In this document: positions 1 to 7,831 of the stretch, piece by piece
How the letters are laid out: each line of letters opens with the position of its first letter
Position numbering within the stretch: position 1 is the stretch's first letter
Assembly (NCBI GenBank): GCA_050263095.1
Contig: JBLNEW010000029.1
Span: 1-48,212, forward strand
Origin: FEB-35 sp050263095
Lineage (GTDB): Bacteria > Desulfobacterota > Deferrimicrobia > Deferrimicrobiales > Deferrimicrobiaceae
Length of the DNA stretch: 48,212 nt
Direction of reading: 5' to 3'
The notes under the pieces: generated by a model
What the model saw: the letters and a program-made list of their open reading frames with translations, nothing else
What the model was told of the DNA's origin: nothing
The model's database searches: none
Translations under genes and position numbers: made by a program

Positions 1-2
1 TT

Positions 3-260
3 CTGTTCGGGCTTCTGCTCACGCACATCCGCAACCTGTACAACGCCCTTGATACGATTCAGAAGCTGGAGAAGATATTGCCGATATGTTCGTATTGCAA
101 GAAGATCAGGAAGGCGGACGCGGATCCCGAGAAGATCGAATCATGGCAACAGATAGAAACATATATAGGAGCTAAGACAGATACTCGTTTCAGCCACGGC
201 ATATGCCCCGAATGCTACGAAAAGATGCAACCGGATTTTTCAGGTAAGAAAGTCCATTAA
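3..260 (+). CDS. C-terminal end of a sensor/response-regulator-type protein with zinc-ribbon-like tail (partial)
   Basis: The reading frame is open from the left window edge to the TAA at 258-260, so only about 85 C-terminal residues are visible. They begin with a short hydrophobic stretch (LFGLLL), followed by a probable coiled-coil linker (NLYNALDTIQKLEKI) and a compact tail with two Cys-x2-Cys pairs (ICSYC and ICPEC) around the words KKIR and FSHGICPEC. This tail is a common ending of bacterial PAS/GAF sensor proteins and stand-alone response regulators, where its function is not settled. It is the only plus-strand gene and is convergent with the GH57 gene, whose stop lies 9 bp away. No terminator hairpin is evident between them. 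An in-frame TTG at 78 is an internal Leu, not a start. The catalytic or sensory part lies outside the window, so no specific function is assigned. Confidence 0.7.
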   Translation: MFGLLLTHIRNLYNALDTIQKLEKILPICSYCKKIRKADADPEKIESWQQIETYIGAKTDTRFSHGICPECYEKMQPDFSGKKVH

Positions 261-269
261 GGTAAGGAA

Positions 270-2525
270 TTAAACCTCCCACATCCTTTCCTCGAAGTCC
301 TTCCCGGGCAGTTCGGCAAGGAAGGTGCCGTACATCGGCCAGCGCTCCCCTATCAAGCCCGGCGCAGAAAGCGTAATGAAGAAGTCGATCCTTTCATCGC
401 GCTCGCATTCCAGCTCGGCGAAAGGAATGCCAAGCTCGAGAACCTTGTCGAATGCGGCGATGATTTTTTCCGGCCTGGAATCGGCATGATTATCCGTAGC
501 CGTTTCCCCGATCGGCCCGGACGTGTATGCCAGCGTCCTGTCCGGAATTCCGATGACAAGAGAATACTTGCGGTTTTTCGAAGGGAAAAGGAACTCCACT
601 TCGACCGATGGGCAGCTTTCGACGGCGAGGTTCACGAAATCCGCCCTTATGAATATGGTCGATTCGTCGAAGCCGTAGTACAGGCATGCAAGGATTCCGT
701 GGCCGGCCCTGTGCATCGTTCCGAAACCCGGATTTGGGATGTACCTTGCGGCGGAGCTCCATTCGAAATAGGAAGTTATGTTGCCGTTTATCCGCGGGCG
801 GATATAGGTCATTGGGCTCGCGAGGAAACTCGTTCCGGCCGGCATCCGGTCCGGGCGGATTATGGGGATGTCCAGGGAATCGGGCGCGTCTTCGCCCATT
901 TCCCTGTAGGCCGCCTTGAGGTGGTTGCGGAACAGACGGTCGAACTCGGGTCCGTGCGGGGTAAAGTGGTCGTCGCCGTACCACCAGCACCAATCCGAGC
1001 CCTCGGCGACGAACAGGTGCTCCTTCGCCCGCTGCAGCTCGGGAGGCAACGGTTTTCCCGATTTTACGGCATGGTCGTGGCGAATCTGCCAAAGGGCCCG
1101 CGCCCGCGACAGCATCACCCAGGCGGTTCTATCCTCTTCATGCCCTATCCATATATTGAATGTCCCGTCTATCCATGACCCGGTGGGAATATCGGGCATT
1201 ACCTCAACGTGATCGATAGCATGAAGTGCTTTAGATAATGTTACGCATGATATTTCAGGCGAAAGTTTTCCGAGGCGGTCCATCAACGTCCGCAGGAACA
1301 ACCGCCCGGAGTCATAGAAGTATTCCCATGCGTTCTCCCCGTCCAAAATCACTGGAATAACGTATGATTTCTTGCGCTGCCTGGATGGCAAGGATGACAA
1401 TTTTTTGGCTATCTCAACGATATTATGAACGAAATTATTTGCGGCCTCCACGGCGCCCCACCTGGAATATTCGAAACCGATCAGATCGGAGAGATGATGA
1501 TCGCGGAAAAAGATGTCGACCGGCCCGGATGGGGTATTCGCCCGATAAGGGGCGTAGAGCCATTCGGGGTTCGCCGGCACGCCTTCCGGGTTGCGGATAA
1601 TCGGTTTCCCACCCAAAGCCTTGGACAGGAGCGCCTCGTCGGTTGCCGCCCATCTGAAGCCGGCTTTTGCTGCCAGATCGATTGCGGCGGGGCTTATCGA
1701 CCCCTCTGAAGGCCACATTCCGTCCGGGTACGAACCGAAAAGCGAACGGAAAGTTTCGCGTCCCTCTACCATCTGCTCCAAGGCGTCGGCGGGGTACGCG
1801 AACGGAACATCGGGCAGAATCGCCCCCGGCAGGGCATCCCGCGCCGCGTCCGTATTTATGAGGAGCGGCAGGATCGGATGATACATCGGAGTGGAGGACA
1901 GCTCCCCGCCGTCCTCCTCCAGCAGCCTGCGGTACTCCGGTATCACCGTGGCGATCACTTCGACCTGCCGGTTCAAAACGTAGGACTTCTCGCCCTCCGT
2001 GTACCCCCTCCCCTTCCTCCATAGACGGGAAAGTTCTTCATCCTCCTCCCGGAGAAGAGGGTGAAACCACGTCAGGTTGAAGAGCGTCATGAGGTCGGTG
2101 TATTCGGACGCGCCGAACCCGCCGTGGATGCTCTGCTTCCCCACCGCGCGCCGCGCCGCTTCCTGGCGCATGAAGAGGTCGGCGTACCGGGGCTGCGGCA
2201 GGATCATGGTGGGAGGAAAAGCGGAGAAGAAATTCCGCAGGATGAATTCCTCCTCGTCGCGCGACAGGTCCAGGGCGTTCTTCCGTGAAATCGTGAGGAA
2301 GATGTCCTCCGCCCCGTTCTCCGCGTAGTCGCGAAGCTGTATGAGCAGGGATGGAACCAGGTTGAACGTATGCCGGACGGCCTTGAATTCCCTGAAGATC
2401 CGCGGAAGGGCGACGTAGTCCTTTATCGCGTGCAGGCGAACCCATGGAAGGATGTAGGTCCCCGATTCCGGGTCCTTGTAGTACGGCTGGTGCATGTGCC
2501 AGAGGAAGCAGACGGAGACTTTCAT
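270..2525 (-). CDS. Glycoside hydrolase family 57 (alpha-amylase/4-alpha-glucanotransferase-like)
   Basis: This 751-residue protein has the GH57 layout: HMHQPYY at residues 10-16 (region 1), YHPILPLL at about 215-222 (region 2), WPSEG with the probable nucleophile Glu274 (region 3), and ILDGENAWEYF with the probable acid/base Asp395 (region 4). Further on is WCWWYGDDH, typical of the alpha-helical part next to the barrel. No signal peptide is visible, so it is probably cytoplasmic and acts on glycogen or maltodextrin. GH57 includes amylases, branching enzymes, glucanotransferases and pullulanases, and the exact reaction cannot be read from sequence. The C-terminal ~150 residues look like the beta-rich DUF-type domain that often follows a GH57 barrel. 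It is the last gene of the miaB-led cluster, 16 bp after the TPR gene. The Shine-Dalgarno is weak (GGGCGCCGG). Confidence 0.85.
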   Translation of the reverse strand: MKVSVCFLWHMHQPYYKDPESGTYILPWVRLHAIKDYVALPRIFREFKAVRHTFNLVPSLLIQLRDYAENGAEDIFLTISRKNALDLSRDEEEFILRNFFSAFPPTMILPQPRYADLFMRQEAARRAVGKQSIHGGFGASEYTDLMTLFNLTWFHPLLREEDEELSRLWRKGRGYTEGEKSYVLNRQVEVIATVIPEYRRLLEEDGGELSSTPMYHPILPLLINTDAARDALPGAILPDVPFAYPADALEQMVEGRETFRSLFGSYPDGMWPSEGSISPAAIDLAAKAGFRWAATDEALLSKALGGKPIIRNPEGVPANPEWLYAPYRANTPSGPVDIFFRDHHLSDLIGFEYSRWGAVEAANNFVHNIVEIAKKLSSLPSRQRKKSYVIPVILDGENAWEYFYDSGRLFLRTLMDRLGKLSPEISCVTLSKALHAIDHVEVMPDIPTGSWIDGTFNIWIGHEEDRTAWVMLSRARALWQIRHDHAVKSGKPLPPELQRAKEHLFVAEGSDWCWWYGDDHFTPHGPEFDRLFRNHLKAAYREMGEDAPDSLDIPIIRPDRMPAGTSFLASPMTYIRPRINGNITSYFEWSSAARYIPNPGFGTMHRAGHGILACLYYGFDESTIFIRADFVNLAVESCPSVEVEFLFPSKNRKYSLVIGIPDRTLAYTSGPIGETATDNHADSRPEKIIAAFDKVLELGIPFAELECERDERIDFFITLSAPGLIGERWPMYGTFLAELPGKDFEERMWEV

Positions 2526-2541
2526 CCGGCGCCCGTTTCCG

Positions 2542-3240
2542 CTATTCCGCCTGGGCCAGCTTTATCTCGACCAGTTCCCTGGTCCGCGGATCGGACGCGG
2601 ACGTGAGTATCTGGCGATACAGCGCCGCCGATTCCTTCTTTTTCCCCGAGAGATGCAGAACCCTTGCCTCTCCCAGCTGCGCCTGCGTCCTCAATTCGCC
2701 CCCACCGGCAGCGGCGGCCTCCCGGTAAGCGTCCACCGCTCCAGCGAAGTCGCCCTTGGCCTCCAGCGCCTGGGCAAGCCCCGTCCGAAGCAGGAACGGC
2801 ATGATCCCCTCGGCCTTGCCCGCGTCGATCGCGGCGCGGTATTGCGCCGCGCTTCCATCGTAGTTCCCGCCGATGAAGGCGATGCCGGCGAGATAATACC
2901 TCGCGTAGACGGATGCGGCTGTCCCCGGATGCTTGTTTACGTGCGCCGAAAGGAACTGCTCCAGGCCGGCGAGTTTGTCCCGGTCCGCCGTGGATGGAGA
3001 CAAAAGGACCTCTCTGGCCCTGTTCATGTGCGGCCACAGCTCCCGGTTCGCCTTGTTCTCCTCCCAGCGAAAGTAAGCCTGTACGCCTAAGGCTCCCACG
3101 ACCATCAGCGTCACAACGCCCGCGGCTGCCAGCACTTTCGCGCGGTTTTCCCTGGACCATGCGACCGCCCTGCTGAAGGCCGAGATGAACTCGTCCGGCC
3201 CTTTAAGATCCTTGCGCGTATACCTGATCTTCTCCGCCAT
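2542..3240 (-). CDS. Membrane-anchored TPR protein (YfgM-like)
   Basis: A 232-residue protein with a basic cytosolic N-terminus, one transmembrane helix near residues 35-56 (VLAAAGVVTLMVVGALG), and a soluble C-terminal part made of tetratricopeptide-like helix pairs (for example AEGIMPFLLRTGLAQALEAKG and EARVLHLSGKKKESAALY). This single-helix-plus-TPR layout is that of the YfgM/PF09976 type, whose members act as periplasmic chaperone-network or envelope scaffold proteins. The start at 3240 (MAEKIRYT) was chosen because GGGGAGAG lies 5-6 bp upstream; a longer frame from 3270 lacks such a site and would overlap the preceding gene more. It sits between a PHP phosphoesterase and the GH57 gene. 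In many genomes YfgM partners BamB-like proteins, but none is seen here, so the precise role is open. Confidence 0.65.
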   Translation of the reverse strand: MAEKIRYTRKDLKGPDEFISAFSRAVAWSRENRAKVLAAAGVVTLMVVGALGVQAYFRWEENKANRELWPHMNRAREVLLSPSTADRDKLAGLEQFLSAHVNKHPGTAASVYARYYLAGIAFIGGNYDGSAAQYRAAIDAGKAEGIMPFLLRTGLAQALEAKGDFAGAVDAYREAAAAGGGELRTQAQLGEARVLHLSGKKKESAALYRQILTSASDPRTRELVEIKLAQAE

Positions 3241-3253
3241 GCACTCTCCCCGT

Positions 3254-3901
3254 TTATCGTTTTCCTTCAACCAGGTTTCTGGCGTTTTCCTGCATCCGGG
3301 AGGCGTCGCGGTCGGAAAGGCCCGCGCCGCGTATGATTCGCACCGCGGTTTCCCACGGAGTGAAATCGCCCGGCGAATGCGAATCGGTATTGTACACCAT
3401 GCGGGCGCCGCATTTCAGGGCCAACCGAGCCACGTGGCCGTTGGAGAGCGAATGGCCCTTGCGGGCGGTGATTTCCAGCATGACCCCTTTCTTCCTTGCA
3501 AGCCGGACCTCCGCCTCCGTGATAAGGCCCGGATGCGCGAGTATGTCCGCTCCCGCGTCGATGGCCGCCATATTGGTCCCACGGGGGACCGGTTCCACGA
3601 TGGTCTCGCCGTGCACGGTGACGACCTTCGCCCCCCTCTCCCTCGCCCTGTCTACGAGCGAGGCGATCATGCCGGGCGGGACATGCGTGATCTCGACCCC
3701 GGGATAGACCTTTGCTCGAACCTTTCCGCGCAGCTCCCCGCAGACATGCGAAATGCGCTCCAGCACGAAATCGAGGTTCGACGGATCGGCGTGATCGGTG
3801 ATCGCGAGATGCGTGTATCCGGCGAAAAGCGCGCGTGAAACCACCTCGGAGGGTATGAGTTCGCCGTCGCTGAACGTTGAATGCACGTGCAGGTCTATCA
3901 T
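3254..3901 (-). CDS. PHP-domain phosphoesterase (histidinol-phosphatase-like)
   Basis: This 215-residue protein is one PHP domain with the usual metal ligands: DLHVHSTFSDG at residues 3-13 (motif 1), TDHAD (motif 2), the glutamate in YPGVEIT, HGET and AHPG (motif 3), and NTDSHSPGD (motif 4). PHP proteins bind three metal ions and hydrolyse phosphate esters. This short stand-alone type is usually annotated as a histidinol-phosphatase-family or PolX-like PHP protein, but histidine biosynthesis genes are absent here, so the substrate is unknown. The start at 3901 gives the family-typical MIDLHVHS N-terminus and overlaps the TGA of the REC-DUF4388 gene as ATGA, which implies translational coupling. 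A longer open frame to 4000 would add a non-homologous tail and is rejected. Confidence 0.8.
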   Translation of the reverse strand: MIDLHVHSTFSDGELIPSEVVSRALFAGYTHLAITDHADPSNLDFVLERISHVCGELRGKVRAKVYPGVEITHVPPGMIASLVDRARERGAKVVTVHGETIVEPVPRGTNMAAIDAGADILAHPGLITEAEVRLARKKGVMLEITARKGHSLSNGHVARLALKCGARMVYNTDSHSPGDFTPWETAVRIIRGAGLSDRDASRMQENARNLVEGKR

Positions 3902-5454
3902 TTGGTCTCCTCTTCGAGGTATTGCTTCACGACTCGCGCAAGGGCGTCGCGGATCTCTTCGGGGGACAGCCTCTCCATCTCCTGCACCTTCAGGGAGCAA
4001 CCCAGCTTTTCAACGCGGTTCTGGAACAGCCTGAGCGTGTTCTCCCCCAGGCCGAAATTGGTGAAGGTCTTGCCCATGACCGCCAGCACCACCCTGGCTT
4101 CCGCGCCGCGCGTATAGTCCGACACCGCGAGCAGCCCCTCCAGCGAGCTTGACACTTCGTCCTTCAGGAAGGCGATGATGCCGGCCGGGCGGGGGGCGAT
4201 GGCGTACCACACGGGAGAGGTGGACCGCAGGTACGGGAATGCGTACAGCATGAGCGAGTTCCGCTCCCCGACGCGGATCCTCCCGAACATCCCGATCGGG
4301 AATCCTTCCTTGCGCCTGAGGGCGAAGAACGCGCTGTCGACCTCGAACTCGCGGAACTGGCCGAGCGCCATGACGATGCTTTCCAGAAGCGAGGAATCCG
4401 GGAGGAATATGGCGATCCGCCCCATCGCCGCCTGGGCGTACGCGCTGCGCTCCTCCATGCGGTTCCGCAGGCGCGCAAGGTCCTCGGGAGGGAGAAACTC
4501 GCTTTTCGCCGGAAGGACGTCGAATGCGCCTATCTTCAGCACCCCCCGCTTCTTGAGCTGCAGAAGCGTTTCGTAGACGACGAGGTCGGGGAAGCTGCAG
4601 TTGTTGACGATGTCCTCCACGCGGTTGCAGAACTCGGCCAGCAGCAGTATCTCCCTGACCGCCCCGCCGGCGCCGCCGATCGACCGCGCGTCCCGGGAGA
4701 TGACTATCGACTCGTTCGGGGCCGGTTTCAGGCTGCCCAGATTCTCCAGCTCGTCGTATTGGCGCATCCCTTCCATGACCACGCGCTGGCTCGGGGAATG
4801 GATCGTGCGGCGGACGCCGACCTTTCCCGGGATGAACCGGAACTTTCCCGAACGCAGCGGAATCATCCGGAAGAGCGCCTTTTCCCCGGCGATGTTCTGG
4901 CTCACGGCGGAGACGATGTCCCCCCTCTCGATGTAGATCGAGCCGGAGATCCCGTCTCCCTCCACCTGTATGATTCCGCTCTTCCGGTTCAGCGACAGCA
5001 TCTGCCAGAGGTCGGGAAGAAAGACCTGCGCCAGGTTTCCGCTGATCTCGGAATCGCCGGAAAACACGTCCGTGAGCGAATCCTGGAAAAGGGACCTCTG
5101 GATCCTCAGAAGGACCTCTTCATCGTGGAACGGCTTGCGTATGAACTCGTCGAGGCCTGGGCGGAACCCGGAGACGCTCTGCTCCTTGTCGCTCAAAAAG
5201 AAAATCGGGATCGACTTGGTGTTGGGATTCGTGCGCAGGATCTGCACCAGCCTGTCCGGGGCGAGAACTCCGACCGAGAGGTCTATCAGCAGGATATCCG
5301 GGTGGCGCAGAAGGGACTCGGCGAGGGCCTTGCTTCCGTCGACGGTCTCGATGACGTCCATCCCCTTTTCCCTGAGGAAGTGGCTCAGGGCGTTGCGGGA
5401 TTTTTCGGAGGGGTCCGCTATCAGGATCTTTTTCGCAGTGACGGCCGCCGGCAT
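3898..5454 (-). CDS. Response regulator with receiver and DUF4388 domains
   Basis: A 518-residue protein. Residues 8-125 form a receiver domain with acidic Asp14, phosphoacceptor Asp58 (LLIDLS), Ser88 in the Thr/Ser position and Lys107 (FIRKPF), so phosphorylation should be possible. Residues about 135-225 match DUF4388 (PatA-type): SGNLAQVFLPDLWQML, a glycine-rich IYIERGDIVSA turn, and a GKFRF strand. A winged-helix-like segment follows (VVYETLLQLKKRGVLKIG). The last ~160 residues alternate beta strands and helices (RIAIFLPDSSLL, YAIAPRPAGIIAFL) and resemble a small-GTPase-like fold without a visible P-loop; that is inference. Start: GGGGGAG lies 5 bp upstream of the ATG at 5454, 11 bp after the stop of the GAF/GGDEF gene. 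DUF4388 proteins are frequent in deltaproteobacterial signalling. The partner kinase is not in the window. Confidence 0.75.
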   Translation of the reverse strand: MPAAVTAKKILIADPSEKSRNALSHFLREKGMDVIETVDGSKALAESLLRHPDILLIDLSVGVLAPDRLVQILRTNPNTKSIPIFFLSDKEQSVSGFRPGLDEFIRKPFHDEEVLLRIQRSLFQDSLTDVFSGDSEISGNLAQVFLPDLWQMLSLNRKSGIIQVEGDGISGSIYIERGDIVSAVSQNIAGEKALFRMIPLRSGKFRFIPGKVGVRRTIHSPSQRVVMEGMRQYDELENLGSLKPAPNESIVISRDARSIGGAGGAVREILLLAEFCNRVEDIVNNCSFPDLVVYETLLQLKKRGVLKIGAFDVLPAKSEFLPPEDLARLRNRMEERSAYAQAAMGRIAIFLPDSSLLESIVMALGQFREFEVDSAFFALRRKEGFPIGMFGRIRVGERNSLMLYAFPYLRSTSPVWYAIAPRPAGIIAFLKDEVSSSLEGLLAVSDYTRGAEARVVLAVMGKTFTNFGLGENTLRLFQNRVEKLGCSLKVQEMERLSPEEIRDALARVVKQYLEEETK

Positions 5455-5465
5455 GTCTCCCCCGG

Positions 5466-7328
5466 TCAGAAGTTTCCCTGCAGCATGTACAATTCCTGCA
5501 CTTTCTCCATCATCGCCTCGACCAGCCATTCGTCGGCGGTATTGAAGCCGCACACGTCTTCCTGGCCGCCCATCGCGAAGATACCGTATGCGCCGTTCTC
5601 CTTCAGGTAGAGGACGATCTCCTTTTCCTTGAGGCGGTCGTCGTCGGCAGCCATGTAGAGGAGGTTTTTCGCGTCGAACCGGGTGCTTCCCGACTGGCCA
5701 AGGATGTAGATGTTGCGGCCTGCGGGAGCATCGGTGCCGAAGGAGAGGAATATCTGCTTGAAGATCTCCGGCCTGGGCCCCGCCGCTATCACCACCCCCC
5801 TGGCGTCGCCGCCGGTCGCAACGTCCTGGGCGACCGATTCGACGATCCGCAGGAACATCTCCCGGGGAAGGGAGAAATGGCCGTTCCGGCCGAGGTCCTT
5901 GCGGATGCGGTTGAAATAGGGCACGTCCTCCCCTTTCCGGAGAAGGTCGTAGCATTCGGGCTTGCCTACAAGGGCGTCGAACGCATCCCAGAACGATTTC
6001 TCCATCAGCCGCAGCTTGTGCAGCGGGCTCTTCTGTTGACGGAGGTATTTTTCCTCCGAAAGTCGGAACAGCTCCTGGAAGTCCCTGCCGTCGCGCGGGT
6101 ACGTCGCCGACATGAAGAAAGGCTGCAGGGCGAATTCCCCGCCGAGAAACTGGATGCCCCCCACGTCCTTCACGGCCTTCCGCAGCCTCCTCAGCGCAAG
6201 CATGGACCCGAAGTAGTCCGTCTCCGGAAGGACGATGCAGAACCGGCCGGGGTCCAGGCGCGCGATAAGGTCGGAGTCGCGCAGCGCCTTGCGGATCGCG
6301 TCGACCATCCTTGCGAGGGCCCCCGCCACGAGGCTTTCCCGGGTCTGCTCCATCAGGAAGGAAAAGTTGTCTATCGCGCAGAAGATAAGCGAAAGCGGCC
6401 GCCGGAAACGGTTCGCCTTGTACCGCTCTTTCTCGAAGTAGTCCGCCAGGAACGCGGCGGAATAAGCGCGGGTCTCCGGGTCGCGCAGCGAAACCTTCTC
6501 CATGCGCGACAGCCTGTCCGCGGTCCTCAGCGAGAAAGCGGCGTAATCCGCGATTATCCTGGCCATGTACATCTCGCCCTCGCCGTACGGCTTGCGGTCG
6601 GCCCTGTCGCCAAGCTTGACCAGGCCTATCGCCTTCTCGTTGAAGACCAGGGGGACGTATAGCGGCGAAGCCGTCTCTCTCGCGGCGGCGTCCGGGCCGG
6701 CGGCCCCGGAGGGCGTGATGAACGGTTTCCCCTTCCAGACGAACTCGGCCCATTCCATCTGGGAAAGGAAAAACCGCGATCCTTCGCCGTCGATGCCGAT
6801 TACTCCCCTGACGGAGGCGATCATCAGCTCGTCGGGATCGGACGAGGAGCCGAGCCAGATCACGCAGCTCTCCGCGCCCAGCTCGCGTACGAAGGTGTCG
6901 GTAATCTGCGCGAGGAGCTTTTCCTCGTCCTGCGACGTCATGATCTTCAGGCATTGCTGGTAGAGCGAGGCGAGCGAGTAATACTCGAGGCTTTCCGACA
7001 GGAGGCGGCGTTCGGCGGTTACCGCGCCTTCCTCGGAAAGGTCCGTCCAAAGGACCCATCGGGCCACTTCGCGCAGCGGCGGCGTTCCCCGGAAAAAGAA
7101 CAGGGGAGGGCCGCTTTTCCCGCACTGGCGGAAGGCATCGAGGAACTCGGCGCGGGCGCAATCCATGGACGCGGCTACGGCGCAGTACGCCGACATGTCC
7201 GTCGCTCCTGCGGCGAGGAGGGAGGGGGGGCGGAATTCTATTTCGACCGGGTGGTCCCGGACGACGAGACGCATTTCACGCGACGCGCCGGCGTCTTCCT
7301 GAACGACCAATATGCGCGTTGCGTCCAT
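5466..7328 (-). CDS. GAF domain protein with degenerate GGDEF domain
   Basis: A 620-residue soluble signalling protein. Residues 1-100 look like a divergent receiver fold (RILVVQEDAG) without a convincing phosphoacceptor. Residues about 120-275 form a GAF domain. Residues about 280-400 align with a GGDEF domain (LRDPETRAYSAAFLADYF in place of D-x-LTGLxNRRxF, then LSLIFCAIDNF). The active-site GGDEF itself is replaced by LDPGRF (about residues 358-363), within RLDPGRFCIVLPETD. Diguanylate cyclase activity is therefore unlikely; the domain may bind nucleotide or act as a scaffold. The C-terminal 190 residues are unrecognised and include a Rossmann-like piece (NIYILGQSGS). The start at 7328 (MDATRILVV) has GGGAG 5 bp upstream. 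It lies directly before the REC-DUF4388 gene, so the two probably act together. Confidence 0.7.
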   Translation of the reverse strand: MDATRILVVQEDAGASREMRLVVRDHPVEIEFRPPSLLAAGATDMSAYCAVAASMDCARAEFLDAFRQCGKSGPPLFFFRGTPPLREVARWVLWTDLSEEGAVTAERRLLSESLEYYSLASLYQQCLKIMTSQDEEKLLAQITDTFVRELGAESCVIWLGSSSDPDELMIASVRGVIGIDGEGSRFFLSQMEWAEFVWKGKPFITPSGAAGPDAAARETASPLYVPLVFNEKAIGLVKLGDRADRKPYGEGEMYMARIIADYAAFSLRTADRLSRMEKVSLRDPETRAYSAAFLADYFEKERYKANRFRRPLSLIFCAIDNFSFLMEQTRESLVAGALARMVDAIRKALRDSDLIARLDPGRFCIVLPETDYFGSMLALRRLRKAVKDVGGIQFLGGEFALQPFFMSATYPRDGRDFQELFRLSEEKYLRQQKSPLHKLRLMEKSFWDAFDALVGKPECYDLLRKGEDVPYFNRIRKDLGRNGHFSLPREMFLRIVESVAQDVATGGDARGVVIAAGPRPEIFKQIFLSFGTDAPAGRNIYILGQSGSTRFDAKNLLYMAADDDRLKEKEIVLYLKENGAYGIFAMGGQEDVCGFNTADEWLVEAMMEKVQELYMLQGNF

Positions 7329-7342
7329 GGTCTCCCGGACGG

Positions 7343-7831
7343 CTACATCTTGTACTTGCTGAATTCTTCCGGGTCCATCTTCTCCAGAAGCTCGGCCCAT
7401 TTGTCCTTATCCTGCCCGGGGCCGGCCTCCGCATCGACGCGGACTGCCTTCTCGATGACCGCCTCGTGGACGAGGATCGGGGCTCCAAGGCGGATCGACA
7501 AGGCAAGCGCGTCGCTCGGCCGGGAATCGATCACCAGCGCCTTCCCGTTCGCCTCCAGGTGGAGCTCGGCGAAGTAGGTGTTGTCCTTGATGTCCGTGAT
7601 CTCGATTTTCAGCAGCCGGACTCCGGTCTTGTCCATGACGCTTTTCAGCAGGTCATGGGTCATCGGGCGCGGGAGCTGGACCTTCTCCAGTCCCACGGCG
7701 ATCGCGTTGGCTTCGAGGATGCCGATCCAGATCGGGAGAATGTTCTGGTTGGCCAGGTCCCGCAGGATGACTATCGGCGACTGGGTCGCCGGATCTATCG
7801 TAATTCCCACGATCTGCATCTCTTTAGCCAC
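7343..7831 (-). CDS. Bifunctional nuclease family protein (BFN, DUF151)
   Basis: A 162-residue protein of the BFN/DUF151 family. Hallmarks are the N-terminal MQIVGITIDPATQSPIVIL, the LPIWIG segment, the RPMTHDLL motif that follows the strand LEKVQL, and the SRPSDALALSIRLGAPI block near residue 105. Plant and some bacterial members have been reported to have nuclease activity; in most bacteria the role is unknown. The family commonly neighbours miaB, as here. The GTG at 7831 is chosen as start because GGAAGGAG sits about 6 bp upstream; a longer frame to 7888 has a proline/arginine-rich extension that falls wholly inside miaB. The gene overlaps the miaB stop by 8 bp, so the two are probably translationally coupled. 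The acidic C-terminal 20 residues (DKDKWAELLEKMDPEEF) form a tail often seen in Desulfobacterota members. Confidence 0.85.
   Translation of the reverse strand: MAKEMQIVGITIDPATQSPIVILRDLANQNILPIWIGILEANAIAVGLEKVQLPRPMTHDLLKSVMDKTGVRLLKIEITDIKDNTYFAELHLEANGKALVIDSRPSDALALSIRLGAPILVHEAVIEKAVRVDAEAGPGQDKDKWAELLEKMDPEEFSKYKM

Noticed and set aside
3898..7161. Minus-strand open frame of 1087 codons joining REC-DUF4388 to the region upstream
   Set aside because: Only the part from 5454 onward is a real protein. The upstream half is out of frame with the GAF/GGDEF gene and low in sequence logic.
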